A stretch of DNA of 64,000 bases from Bacteroidales bacterium (GTDB lineage: Bacteria > Bacteroidota > Bacteroidia > Bacteroidales > JAADJA01), in contig JAGQVE010000016.1 of NCBI GenBank assembly GCA_020438105.1, positions 17,910-81,909 on the forward strand. The letters run 5' to 3'. The number at the start of each line of letters is the position of its first letter. The stretch's first letter is position 1. Of the stretch, positions 9,881 to 18,409 are shown piece by piece. The notes under the pieces are model-generated. The model did no database searches and was not told the origin of the DNA. It saw nothing but the letters and a program-made list of their open reading frames with translations. Position numbers and translations under genes: made by a program.

Positions 9881-11416
9881 TTATTTGGCTACTCTTTCAA
9901 GCCATTTTAACAATACAAGCATCGTTACCATTGAAATCAAACAAGCCACTACAAATATTGACCAGGTTGCCCAAATCGGAATACTTTCGTAGAAAATAGC
10001 TCCGATAAATAACAACTGATTTCCAACAGCCGTAGCACCAAGCCATAATCCCTGCATAATTCCCTGGTATTGCGGAGGTGCAACTTTAGATACAAAGGAA
10101 ATCCCCAGCGGACTGATAAACAATTCGGCAACAGTGAGGATAAAGTAAGTTCCAATCAGCAGGAATGGCGTTACTTTCATTGAATCAGGTAATCCCCCTT
10201 GAGCTTTAACTTCGCTTAGTAAAGGAAGGTTGAACGAACCGGCAGACATCACTACATAGGCCATTGCGGCAATAAACATCCCAATTGCAATTTTCTTGGG
10301 AGTGCTGGGTTCAATGCCCCGGTTTTTCAGAAATCCGAATAATCCTACAATGATCGGAGTAAGGAATACCACGAAAAACGGATTTACCGACTGAAATAGC
10401 TCAGCTCCAACAAGTTTAATTCCTCCCAGGTTGATATTAATAGAACTTAAGTCGGTGTAATCTTTTGCAAAGTAGGTTAAGGTTAATCCGTTTTGATGAA
10501 ATGAAAACCAGAAGAAAATAACAACACCAAAAACTGCGAAAAGCGCATATAATCTTTGTTTTACCTCTTTAGGATCCATTACTACTTCGCCGGTACCAGA
10601 ATCACTTGCATGTGATCTTGATTTTACATCCGGGAAGCGAGATTTATTGAATACATAAACGATTAATGATATAAGCATTGCACCTATGGCAATACCAAAG
10701 GCATAATGGAAACCTGTTGTAAATACATTCAGGTAATTTGCTGCAAATTCGTGCAAATTGGTTACATCACCATTAATAGTGGCGGCATTGGCAGCTTGTT
10801 GTATTGCAACGCTGGTTTGATCAGTTAAGGTTCCTTCGAGTTGGTTATGACAAAGTGCCGGTAACCCCGCATCATATTCAAAACCGTTACGTTGCAACCA
10901 CCAGTTGCGGATACCAACTGCAGTAAAAGGAGCAAATACGGCGCCTACATTGATGAACATATAAAAAATCTGGAATCCGGAATCTCTAACGCTGCCATAT
11001 TTGGGGTCATCATACATCTGACCAACCAATGCCTGAAGATTTCCTTTAAACAATCCATTTCCAAAGGCGATGATAAACAGCGCAAAACAGGAAAGAACTA
11101 AAAATAAGGTTTGGTTAGGAACAGGTGTTTTTGTAGGGTATGCTAAAATCAAATAACCTACGGTCATTGTTACAATTCCTACCAGGATAGTACCTTTAAA
11201 GTTCTTCAGTCTGTCAGCAATGATACCCCCCACAAGCGATAATACATAAATGGAGAAATAAAAGACGGAATAAATGATGCCTGCATTGGTTTCGTCGAGG
11301 CCGAATTTGGCCTGCAAGAATAAAACCAGGATTGCCATCATGGTGTAAAATCCAAAACGTTCACCCATGTTCGCGAGAGCCGCAGCTATCAATCCCTTAG
11401 GATGTCCTTTAAACAT
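9881..11416 (-). CDS. Proton-dependent oligopeptide (POT/PTR2) transporter
   Basis: A 511-residue inner-membrane MFS protein that imports di- and tripeptides with protons. The N-terminus shows the POT signature region: GHPKGLIAAALANMGERFGFY places the ExxER-type motif early in helix 1. The second signature is around NVGAVFAPFTAVGIRNW. About 12 to 14 hydrophobic helices are visible, with a hydrophilic central stretch (roughly residues 175-230 and 265-280) between the two halves. It is separately transcribed: a good promoter lies at 11481-11510 and a terminator follows. It is divergent from the ECF sigma gene. Peptide uptake fits a proteolytic lifestyle. Confidence 0.93.
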   Translation of the reverse strand: MFKGHPKGLIAAALANMGERFGFYTMMAILVLFLQAKFGLDETNAGIIYSVFYFSIYVLSLVGGIIADRLKNFKGTILVGIVTMTVGYLILAYPTKTPVPNQTLFLVLSCFALFIIAFGNGLFKGNLQALVGQMYDDPKYGSVRDSGFQIFYMFINVGAVFAPFTAVGIRNWWLQRNGFEYDAGLPALCHNQLEGTLTDQTSVAIQQAANAATINGDVTNLHEFAANYLNVFTTGFHYAFGIAIGAMLISLIVYVFNKSRFPDVKSRSHASDSGTGEVVMDPKEVKQRLYALFAVFGVVIFFWFSFHQNGLTLTYFAKDYTDLSSININLGGIKLVGAELFQSVNPFFVVFLTPIIVGLFGFLKNRGIEPSTPKKIAIGMFIAAMAYVVMSAGSFNLPLLSEVKAQGGLPDSMKVTPFLLIGTYFILTVAELFISPLGISFVSKVAPPQYQGIMQGLWLGATAVGNQLLFIGAIFYESIPIWATWSIFVVACLISMVTMLVLLKWLERVAK

Positions 11417-11480
11417 AATCGTTAATTTTTTAAGTTATTATTTGTTTGATTGATCTACGCGTGTTTTTTTTGAAAGCTTA

Positions 11481-11510
11481 CAAAAATAGTTAAATTTAGC
11501 AGTTGGCCAA
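11481..11510 (-). promoter_or_regulatory. Putative promoter of the POT transporter gene
   Basis: On the minus strand, TTG (11510-11508), a 19-base spacer and TATTTTTG (11488-11481) match the Bacteroidota consensus. The leader to the ATG at 11416 would be about 58 bases. Pattern-based only. Confidence 0.55.
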
Positions 11511-11607
11511 ATTTAGTTTTTGCCAATAAATCAGGTATTTACATGCCTAAATTAAAATTTGCGAATTTTGTTGTAATAAATTAATTGAACATTCGTCTCC
11601 CATCAGA

Positions 11608-12123
11608 ATGACGCCCGAAACATTTAAATCCGAGATTTTACCAATGAAACATAAATTGTTTCGTTTTGCCGGCAGATTGTTGCAAAACATCCCGGAAGCA
11701 GAGGATGTCGTTCAGGAAGTTTTTATCCGCTTGTGGGATCGGAGAGATGCATTGAAACAATACAGGAGTGTGGAAGCATTTGCCATGACAATTGCGAAAA
11801 ACCTTTGTCTTGACCGGCTTAAATCCAAACGAAACAGGCAGGATGAATTTACCGAAAAACATGAACAGGCAGATAGTTTAACTCCATACCATCACGTCGA
11901 AATGAAGGACAGCTTTCAAAAGGTGAACCAGATCATCGGTATTTTGCCCGAACAGCAACGAATGATCATTCAGCTTCGCGATGTGGAAGGGTACGAATAT
12001 GAAGAAATAGAAGAGATCACAGGCATGAATCAGAACGCGATCCGGGTGAACCTTTCAAGAGCACGCAAGCAGGTTAGGGAGTTGATGAAAAAACAATACA
12101 ATTATGAATTCACAAAAAATTGA
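11608..12123 (+). CDS. ECF-type RNA polymerase sigma factor
   Basis: A 171-residue extracytoplasmic-function sigma factor. Region 2 spans about residues 12-80 (FRFAGRLLQNIPEAEDVVQEVFIRLWDRR, then AFAMTIAKNLCLDRLKSK). Region 4 spans about 105-160 (ILPEQQRMIIQLRDVEGYEYEEIEEITGMNQNAIRVNLSRARKQVREL), with its helix-turn-helix. It overlaps the next gene, a single-TM anti-sigma-like protein, by 20 bases, so the two are translationally coupled. The tandem DUF4252 genes downstream are the likely co-regulated output. No convincing ECF-type promoter was recognised upstream. Confidence 0.94.
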   Translation: MTPETFKSEILPMKHKLFRFAGRLLQNIPEAEDVVQEVFIRLWDRRDALKQYRSVEAFAMTIAKNLCLDRLKSKRNRQDEFTEKHEQADSLTPYHHVEMKDSFQKVNQIIGILPEQQRMIIQLRDVEGYEYEEIEEITGMNQNAIRVNLSRARKQVRELMKKQYNYEFTKN

Positions 12124-12661
12124 TCTTCTGATCAGTAAATATGAGCTGGGTGATACCACCCTTGATGAGGAACGCGAATTAAAAGCGTTTTTCGCACAGG
12201 AGGAGATCCCTGCCAAATACAGGATCTACCGGGAGATTTTTGGATTTTACGATACGGCGGTGCAAGAGGAATTTCCGGATCCCGATTTTGATAACCGGTT
12301 CTTTGACAAATTGGGCGTCAGCACTGAGTCCAAAAAAGGGCAATTGATTCCTTTTAATCGCCGCATTGTATGGCAGGTGGCTGCCAGCCTGGTATTGCTG
12401 GTGGGGTTGTATTTTGTTTTTCAATTTCAAAAACAGCCCGGAAATGAGATTGACGATCCCAAACTGGCTTATGCCGAAACTAAAAAAGCGTTGATGATGA
12501 TTTCCGGAAACCTGAATACAGGCATGAAGGAACTATCAAGTATTAAAACTTTTGATGAAGGTGTGAATGAATTGAAAAACATCAAATCGTTTAATGAAGG
12601 CTTAAAAACCATGGAAAAAATTTCAACTTTTAACAGATCAACAAATTTTGTAAAACAATAA
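12104..12661 (+). CDS. Probable membrane anti-sigma factor
   Basis: A 185-residue protein starting inside the sigma-factor gene. Residues 1-80 are hydrophilic and cytoplasmic in character (KYELGDTTLDEERELKAFF resembles the N-terminal segment of Bacteroidota anti-sigma-like proteins). One transmembrane helix follows (about residues 86-106, IVWQVAASLVLLVGLYFVF), then a short extracytoplasmic tail with three copies of a K(S/T)F(D/N)EG-like phrase (residues 145-178). The topology and position fit an anti-sigma factor holding the upstream ECF sigma at the membrane. No canonical zinc-binding HxxxCxxC motif is present, so this rests on context. Confidence 0.75.
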   Translation: MNSQKIDLLISKYELGDTTLDEERELKAFFAQEEIPAKYRIYREIFGFYDTAVQEEFPDPDFDNRFFDKLGVSTESKKGQLIPFNRRIVWQVAASLVLLVGLYFVFQFQKQPGNEIDDPKLAYAETKKALMMISGNLNTGMKELSSIKTFDEGVNELKNIKSFNEGLKTMEKISTFNRSTNFVKQ

Positions 12662-12672
12662 AACTGAGAAAA

Positions 12673-13203
12673 ATGAAAACACTCATTCATTTATTTATCG
12701 TTGCTTTGCTGGCCATTCCAATGGCTGGAAAAAGCCAGAGTCCTGCAGATGCTTTGTTCGACAAGTATTCAGGCCAGGACGGATTTACTTCCGTTTATAT
12801 TACCCAGCACATGTTCAGCCTTTTTGCTGACCTTGATTCAGATGAAGATGAATCCGGTTTTTTTGAACTGGTGAAAAATCTGGATAACATTAAAATTTTA
12901 TCAATGGAACATGATACAACAGGGGCAGCTCCAAAGGTGAATTTTTACCAGGAGATCATGAGCGATTTTCCGAAAGACAAATATGAAGAACTGATGGTGG
13001 TTAAGAAAAAAGGGCAGGATATTAAATTTTTTATCAGAAAAGAAGGCAATAAAATTGCTGAACTGCTGATGGTAGTTGGTGGTTTAGAGGATAATGCCCT
13101 GATCAGTATCCAGGGAGATATTGATCTTAAAACCATCTCAAAGCTTTCCAAAACCATGGACATCGACGGGATGGAAAACCTGGAAGAAATTGAAGAAAAG
13201 TAA
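12673..13203 (+). CDS. DUF4252 domain protein, copy 1
   Basis: A 176-residue exported protein with signal peptide MKTLIHLFIVALLAIPMAG (cleavage near GKS-QS). The mature part has the DUF4252 pattern: LFDKYSGQDGFTSVYIT near the N-terminus, YEELMVVKKKGQDIKFFI in the middle and ELLMVVGG ... LISIQGDIDLKTISKLSKTM at the end. It is the first of three tandem paralogues, 11 bases after the anti-sigma-like gene. The family has no established biochemical role that I know of. Its recurring place behind ECF sigma/anti-sigma pairs suggests a periplasmic envelope-stress output or sensor. Confidence 0.85.
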   Translation: MKTLIHLFIVALLAIPMAGKSQSPADALFDKYSGQDGFTSVYITQHMFSLFADLDSDEDESGFFELVKNLDNIKILSMEHDTTGAAPKVNFYQEIMSDFPKDKYEELMVVKKKGQDIKFFIRKEGNKIAELLMVVGGLEDNALISIQGDIDLKTISKLSKTMDIDGMENLEEIEEK

Positions 13204-13226
13204 TTTAAACTAATAAATTTTAAACC

Positions 13227-13772
13227 ATGAAACATACAATCATAAAAACACTACTTGCGATTCTCTTCCTGCTACCTGCATGGAGCTTTGCCCAGGATAA
13301 AGCAATAGCCAAAATATTTGATGAATATTCAGGAAAAAGCGGGTACACTTCAGTGGATATTTCGAAGGGCCTCTTTCAATTATTTGCACAACTTGAAGCC
13401 GATGATCCCGAATTTGATGATCTGCAAAAAGCGCTTGACGGACTTGAGTCGCTGCGGCTTGTTGCTTACTCAATAGAAGGTGATAAAGGCACAACGGAAG
13501 AAAAGAACAGTTTTGTATCCAATATCAAAAGCAATGTTCCTTTTGATGAATTCAAAGAATTGATGGTGGTTCGCGATGGCGATGACAAAATCAATTTTTA
13601 TGCAAAAAGTGAGGGCCAGATCATCACCGAAATGATCATGCTCGTGGATGGCGCCGACAAGGCCGTTTTTCTCAGTTTATTCGGCGTTATCGACCTGAAA
13701 CATATTGCCAAGCTTGGTTCAACCATGGATTTGGGAGGTATGGAATACCTGGGCAAAATGAAAAGTGAATAA
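13227..13772 (+). CDS. DUF4252 domain protein, copy 2
   Basis: A 181-residue paralogue of its upstream neighbour, with signal peptide MKHTIIKTLLAILFLLPAWSFAQ. Shared landmarks are IFDEYSGKSGYTSVDIS, FKELMVVRDGDDKINFYA, ITEMIMLVDG and SLFGVIDLKHIAKLGSTMDL. The mature part is acidic. The gap to copy 1 is 23 bases and to copy 3 is 16 bases, so all three probably share a transcript with the sigma factor. Confidence 0.85.
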   Translation: MKHTIIKTLLAILFLLPAWSFAQDKAIAKIFDEYSGKSGYTSVDISKGLFQLFAQLEADDPEFDDLQKALDGLESLRLVAYSIEGDKGTTEEKNSFVSNIKSNVPFDEFKELMVVRDGDDKINFYAKSEGQIITEMIMLVDGADKAVFLSLFGVIDLKHIAKLGSTMDLGGMEYLGKMKSE

Positions 13773-13788
13773 TTAAAAAATTGATCCT

Positions 13789-14298
13789 ATGAAAACAAAA
13801 ATAATAGCTATTCTGATCATTCTTGCCGCAATTCCGGCAATGCTGGCTGCTCAATCGAATCCCCTCGATCAAATGATTAAAAAGTACAGCGATAAGCAAG
13901 GCTTTTATTTCCTTGATCTTAAAACGAATTTGATGTCGAAATTGGTGGACAGCACCGGCCAATCAAACAATAAGGTGATCAACTTGAAGATGATCACTTT
14001 TAATGAAGATCAAAACAATTCATTCAAAGCTTCCAATTTGTACAAACAGTTTTTTAATGGATTTGATAAATCAAACTACAAAGGAGTTATTGAGGTAAAA
14101 AGTTCAGGTAATAATGTTGAAATGCTGATCCGAAAGGAAGGAGATAAGTTAGCCGAAGTGATTATCGTGGTTCAGGAAGAAACGGAAATCACACTCATCG
14201 CCGCTTCAGGAAATTTTGATATGTCAGATCTGTCGAAGTTTGAACATATGAAGAGCTGCCACGGCATGCAGATCATCAATCAATTATGTGAAGAATAA
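13789..14298 (+). CDS. DUF4252 domain protein, copy 3 (more divergent)
   Basis: A 169-residue exported protein with signal peptide MKTKIIAILIILAAIPAMLAAQ. It keeps the family layout (MIKKYSDKQGFYFLDLKTNL, YKGVIEVKSSGNNVEMLI, LAEVIIVVQEETEITLIAASGNFDMSDLSKF) but diverges most, and it ends with two cysteines (SCHGMQ and QLCEE) absent from copies 1 and 2. It is last in the operon; an intrinsic terminator follows at 14322-14355. Confidence 0.83.
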   Translation: MKTKIIAILIILAAIPAMLAAQSNPLDQMIKKYSDKQGFYFLDLKTNLMSKLVDSTGQSNNKVINLKMITFNEDQNNSFKASNLYKQFFNGFDKSNYKGVIEVKSSGNNVEMLIRKEGDKLAEVIIVVQEETEITLIAASGNFDMSDLSKFEHMKSCHGMQIINQLCEE

Positions 14299-14321
14299 GG
14301 GATGTATTCTTAAATGCTTAT

Positions 14322-14355
14322 AGGCTTTCGGCGTAAGTTTCGAAAGCCTTTTTTA
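14322..14355 (+). terminator. Terminator of the sigma/anti-sigma/DUF4252 operon
   Basis: AGGCTTTCG (14322-14330) pairs perfectly with CGAAAGCCT (14341-14349) around a 10-base loop, followed by TTTTTT. It lies 23 bases after the third DUF4252 stop. Confidence 0.9.
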
Positions 14356-14384
14356 ATGTTATTTTTGCAAACAGGAAACAGCCC

Positions 14385-15632
14385 ATGAATACTTCTGAAA
14401 AACGATTCGAAAAAAACCTGCAGTTTTATAAATTTTGCTTTTATGGTTTTTTGAAAAACCTCCGGTTTTATGAGCCCTTCCTCTTCCTGTTTTTTATCCA
14501 GCAAGGCTTAACGTTTTTTCAGATCGGTGTTTTGATCAGCATTCGTGAAATCGGCAGAAATTTACTGGAGATTCCCGCAGGGGTTGTTGCCGATGCCATT
14601 GGCCGAAAGCGAACCCTCGTTTCTTCCTTTTTATTCTATATCAGCGCTTTTTTACTCTATTTTTTTGCGGAAAGTTATGCATGGTTCATTTTTGCGATGA
14701 TCTTCTATTCCCTGGGTGACTCGTTCCGTACCGGTACGCACAAAGCTATGATTTTTGATTACCTCCGGCTTAATGACTGGAAAGATCAAAAGGTATTTTA
14801 TTACGGGCATACCCGGTCGTATTCGCAACTCGGTTCGGCGCTTTCATCACTGATCGCTGCCCTGCTCGTGTTTTTTTCAGGTGAGTATCGAATGATTTTC
14901 CTCTATACAATTATTCCCTATATTTTTGATTTGCTTTTAATTCTTTCCTATCCAAATGATCTTAACGGACAAACCATCGAATTTCGAAAAGATAAAATCT
15001 GGTCTCGGTTTAAAGTAATACTCGCTGATTTTTGGCTTTCATTCAGAAAATTAAAAACTTTATCAATAATTTCCAATGTAGCTGTTTATACCGGTTTTTA
15101 CCAGGCCTTAAAAGATTATTTGCAGCCGGTAATCAAAACACTTGCATTATCGCTGCCCTTTTTCCTGGCATTTCAGGATGAACAGCGAACTGCCATATTG
15201 ATCGGCCTGATATATTTTGTGGTTTATCTGCTAACCTCGTTTTCAGCGCGCAATGCCGGTAGGTTTGCCAACTTGTTTAATTCACTGCACATGCCACTTA
15301 ATTTAACTTTGCTGATTGGATTGGGAGTGGGGCTGCTATCAGGCCTGCTTTTTAAGTTTGATATGCTTTTAATGTCAGTGGTGTTTTTTGTTGTGATTTA
15401 TATCATCGAAAACCTGCGAAAACCGGTTGGAGTATCTTACCTGAGCGAATCCATTGATAAAGATGTGCTGGCCACTGTTTTATCTGCCGAATCGCAGGCA
15501 CATACGCTGGTGGCGGCAATCCTCGCGCCACTTATTGGATATTTTGCAGACCTTTTTGGCGTAGGAATAGGAATATTTTCAGCAGCAGCCTTGCTGATCA
15601 TTTTAATGCCACTATATTGGCTCAGGAAATAA
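14385..15632 (+). CDS. MFS transporter
   Basis: A 415-residue major facilitator protein with about 12 hydrophobic helices. The loop after helix 2 carries the MFS motif A variant GVVADAIGRKRTL. Other conserved features are FFQIGVLISIREIGRNLLEIPAG and GDSFRTGTHKAMIFDYLR, which place it among small drug/sugar-efflux-like MFS proteins of unknown substrate. A -7-like TATTTTTG at 14360-14367 lies 17 bases before the ATG. It is convergent with the MacB-like permease gene; the two stops are 8 bases apart. Confidence 0.88.
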   Translation: MNTSEKRFEKNLQFYKFCFYGFLKNLRFYEPFLFLFFIQQGLTFFQIGVLISIREIGRNLLEIPAGVVADAIGRKRTLVSSFLFYISAFLLYFFAESYAWFIFAMIFYSLGDSFRTGTHKAMIFDYLRLNDWKDQKVFYYGHTRSYSQLGSALSSLIAALLVFFSGEYRMIFLYTIIPYIFDLLLILSYPNDLNGQTIEFRKDKIWSRFKVILADFWLSFRKLKTLSIISNVAVYTGFYQALKDYLQPVIKTLALSLPFFLAFQDEQRTAILIGLIYFVVYLLTSFSARNAGRFANLFNSLHMPLNLTLLIGLGVGLLSGLLFKFDMLLMSVVFFVVIYIIENLRKPVGVSYLSESIDKDVLATVLSAESQAHTLVAAILAPLIGYFADLFGVGIGIFSAAALLIILMPLYWLRK

Positions 15633-15640
15633 TAAATGAA

Positions 15641-16882
15641 TTATTCGTACCGGAGTGATTCAATGGGATCAAGCCGGGAGGCTTTTGTTGCTGGCAGGTA
15701 GCCCGAAAAAATGGCTACAATAAAACATAATGCAAATCCCAATGCAATCCATGCCCAAGGAATGATAAAACTACTTCCGATAAGAAGAGATACAATATTG
15801 CCAATTGTAATTCCGAAAATCACCCCAAAAACGCCACCCAGTTGAGCAATTACAATGGCCTCGGCCAGAAATTGATTTCGAATTGTTTTGCGGGTTGCGC
15901 CCGTTGCTTTTCTAATCCCAATTTCACGAGTGCGCTCTGTTACCGAAACCAGCATGATATTCATCAAACCTATTGCGGCTCCAAGCAGTGTTATTCCGCC
16001 GATGATAATTGCAGCCCATCGGATAAAACTGAGGTTTTCGAGCATTAAACTTACGATACGATCACTTTTCGTTATTTCAAAATCATTTTCTTCGCCAATC
16101 GGTGTTCCGCGGATAACCCTGAATAATCCGGTTGCTTCGCCAATAGCCTCATCCAGTTGCCCCGGATTATTTGCCATTACATTGATGGTGAAGGAGCGAT
16201 CGGGTTGTGAAAAGTATTGCCTCACATTATTAAGTGGTAAAAAACAATTATTGTCACCCGAAAAACCAAAACTTGAACCTTTTGATTTTAATACGCCAAT
16301 TACCCGGTACTTACCCGGACCAATTGAAATGATCTTTCCAACCGGGTCCTCATTGTTTTTAAAAAGTTTGTTTTCAAGTTCTTTACCCAGGATAACCACA
16401 TGCGATCCGTAATAAACCTCGTTATTGGAAAAGTTACGACCTTTTTCAATTTCATTGCCGGAGGTATACATGTAAGAGTCATCCGTGCCCAAAACCGGCA
16501 CATTTGGATTGGTTTTTTCAGATTTGTATTTTAACGTGGCAGTATGAGTTGCAAAAGCATTTACCGAAACAAAGGCCGGAAAGTCAAAATTTTCCTTGAA
16601 TCGCATGGCTTCATCATAGTTTATCCTTTCAAAATTGCGAGCTTTCTCCACCTTAGATCCAATTTGTATCCGCATCGACCTGTTTTTGATGGTAAAGGTG
16701 TTTGCACCCATCATCGTGAAATTTTCGGTAAGAAAATACTCCAGACTGTCGATGGAAGTTAAAATCCCCACCAACGACATCAGTCCAAAAGCAATGATAA
16801 GCACTGTAAGAATTGTCCTTACCATGTGTGAACGCACCGAGGCCAGCGATAATTTGATATTTTCAGAGATCAGGTTAGCCAT
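15641..16882 (-). CDS. ABC transporter permease, MacB/FtsX type
   Basis: A 413-residue inner-membrane permease. Helix 1 (residues 21-45, HMVRTILTVLIIAFGLMSLVGIL) is followed by a large MacB-type periplasmic core domain (about 50-280), then a three-helix FtsX domain near the C-terminus (IIGGITLLGAAIGLMNIMLVSVTERTREIGIRKATGAT). The ending RLDPIESLRYE is the typical MacB close. Such permeases work with a separate ATPase (MacB/LolD-like) in mechanotransmission, efflux or lipoprotein release; no ATPase gene is adjacent here. Confidence 0.93.
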   Translation of the reverse strand: MANLISENIKLSLASVRSHMVRTILTVLIIAFGLMSLVGILTSIDSLEYFLTENFTMMGANTFTIKNRSMRIQIGSKVEKARNFERINYDEAMRFKENFDFPAFVSVNAFATHTATLKYKSEKTNPNVPVLGTDDSYMYTSGNEIEKGRNFSNNEVYYGSHVVILGKELENKLFKNNEDPVGKIISIGPGKYRVIGVLKSKGSSFGFSGDNNCFLPLNNVRQYFSQPDRSFTINVMANNPGQLDEAIGEATGLFRVIRGTPIGEENDFEITKSDRIVSLMLENLSFIRWAAIIIGGITLLGAAIGLMNIMLVSVTERTREIGIRKATGATRKTIRNQFLAEAIVIAQLGGVFGVIFGITIGNIVSLLIGSSFIIPWAWIALGFALCFIVAIFSGYLPATKASRLDPIESLRYE

Positions 16883-16990
16883 GTATCAGTTTCTGTAAAA
16901 GCAAAAGTACTTATAAATATGATAGACATTTTGTGAAAAAGTAATGGAATAGATTGTGCTAAAACCAAAATTCAATTGCCATGAACGGGA

Positions 16991-17500
16991 TTATCTTAAA
17001 AAGAAAAAGCCTGATAGGAAAAATGACCAAACAACTACTGAAAGGCTCATATACACCAAAATGTTTGATTTTTTAGCATAGTATTTTTGAGCAAGAAAAG
17101 CCCCGATTGGGATGGAAAGCAATACGGGAGTTAATATCACAATTCCCAGCAGCCCGTACTTATTTCGAATATTTACAATAAACTTATTGCGACGGGTAAA
17201 AACTTTTGATTTTTTCTTTTTGCACCTGTTGGCTTCATGCCATTTTCGGGTGGCTTCCGATCCTCCAAAATAACCAATGATTATCGGACAAAATTTAAAG
17301 TATTGATTTAATATCCATTTGCTGAGGTGGTAGAAAAAAACAATGCCAGTAATTCCTCCGGCGGCTGTAATGATAACTGTTTCGAAATAGCCGAAACCAT
17401 AGCCAATGGCAAGCAAAGGTGCGAACAGGAATTTAATGCCGCTGATCAATATTACCTGTATGAGTTTGAATGCTGAAAGTCCTGCAAATAGAGAGTTCAT
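16991..17500 (-). CDS. Small integral membrane protein, possibly small multidrug-export family
   Basis: A 169-residue protein with hydrophobic segments near residues 8-30, 35-58, 115-137 and 147-168, and a strongly basic hydrophilic loop around 85-112 (RCKKKKSKVFTRRNKF). The pattern GYGFGYFETVIITAAGGITGIVFFYHLSKW and the GLLGIVILTPVLLSIPIGAFLA segment resemble the putative small multidrug export family (PF06695), but I am not certain. No neighbour suggests a role. Flanking stretches 16883-16990 and 17501-17652 show no gene. Confidence 0.6.
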   Translation of the reverse strand: MNSLFAGLSAFKLIQVILISGIKFLFAPLLAIGYGFGYFETVIITAAGGITGIVFFYHLSKWILNQYFKFCPIIIGYFGGSEATRKWHEANRCKKKKSKVFTRRNKFIVNIRNKYGLLGIVILTPVLLSIPIGAFLAQKYYAKKSNILVYMSLSVVVWSFFLSGFFFLR

Positions 17501-17652
17501 TTGAGTTTTGCCTTAATAACAGAAAGTACAATTAAACGGGGAAATTGATAATTAGTTTTCAGAAAAACTTTAAAAACAAAACATCTTTTTTTATGCTTTA
17601 TTTTAAAAAAGCAGTCTTAAATTTCAGGAAAATAAATGATGTATTTTCCAAT

Positions 17653-18309
17653 TTAAAAATCAGACTTATCGCCATAAGCCAGATCACCTGCATCGCCCAA
17701 TCCGGGAACGATATATGCTTTTGCCGTGAGTTCATCATCAATGGCGCCTGTCCAAATGGTGATGTTTTGCATGGGTAATTGCTTTTTAATGTAATTTAAT
17801 CCTTCCACACTGGCAATAACCGAGGCAATATGGATTTTGGCAGGTTTGCCAAATGATTTTAAAGCTTTATAAGCTTCTACTATCGATGCTCCTGTTGCCA
17901 GCATCGGGTCACATATCACCACTATTTTATCATCCAGGTTGGGACTCGACACATATTCGATTTTAATGGTAAATTTTTCGTTTTTCCCTACTTTACGGTA
18001 GGCCGAAATAAACCCGCTTGCCGAACGATCAAAAATATTCAGCATTCCTTTGTGAAGCGGAACACCTGCCCGCAGGATAGGTATTAAAACGGGATATTCC
18101 TTGAGCACTTTTATTTTTGATAAACCCAGTGTGGTTGTTACTTCAATTTCATCGAAGTTAAGCGTTTTGCTAATTTCATAACCCATGATCTCGCCAACTC
18201 GTTCCAGGTTTCTCCTGAATCGCATGCTGTCCTGTTGGATTTGTGAATCCCGCAATTCAGCAATGAAGTTGTTGAAAATTGAATTGTCTTTGCCCAAATT
18301 GATAACCAT
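17653..18309 (-). CDS. upp: Uracil phosphoribosyltransferase
   Basis: Salvages uracil to UMP using PRPP in the cytoplasm. The 218-residue protein has the family N-terminal region (MRFRRNLERVGEIMGYEISKTL), the IPILRAGVPLHKGML substrate segment, the PRPP-binding loop CDPMLATGASIVEAYKAL, and the uracil-binding C-terminus (YIVPGLGDAGDLAYG). Length and order match Upp. Monocistronic by context. Confidence 0.97.
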   Translation of the reverse strand: MVINLGKDNSIFNNFIAELRDSQIQQDSMRFRRNLERVGEIMGYEISKTLNFDEIEVTTTLGLSKIKVLKEYPVLIPILRAGVPLHKGMLNIFDRSASGFISAYRKVGKNEKFTIKIEYVSSPNLDDKIVVICDPMLATGASIVEAYKALKSFGKPAKIHIASVIASVEGLNYIKKQLPMQNITIWTGAIDDELTAKAYIVPGLGDAGDLAYGDKSDF

Positions 18310-18409
18310 AATCGAACTATTGGAAGGTTGGTAATTTATGTCAACTAAAGTACAAATAATTTATTAAAATCTCCAATTTAGCTAACGTTTTCAAATATGT
18401 GGAAGGCTG

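Noticed and set aside
15888..16412. 174-residue plus-strand open frame inside the MacB-like permease
   Set aside because: Shadow frame opposite a canonical permease, with no domain and a low-complexity basic/serine composition.
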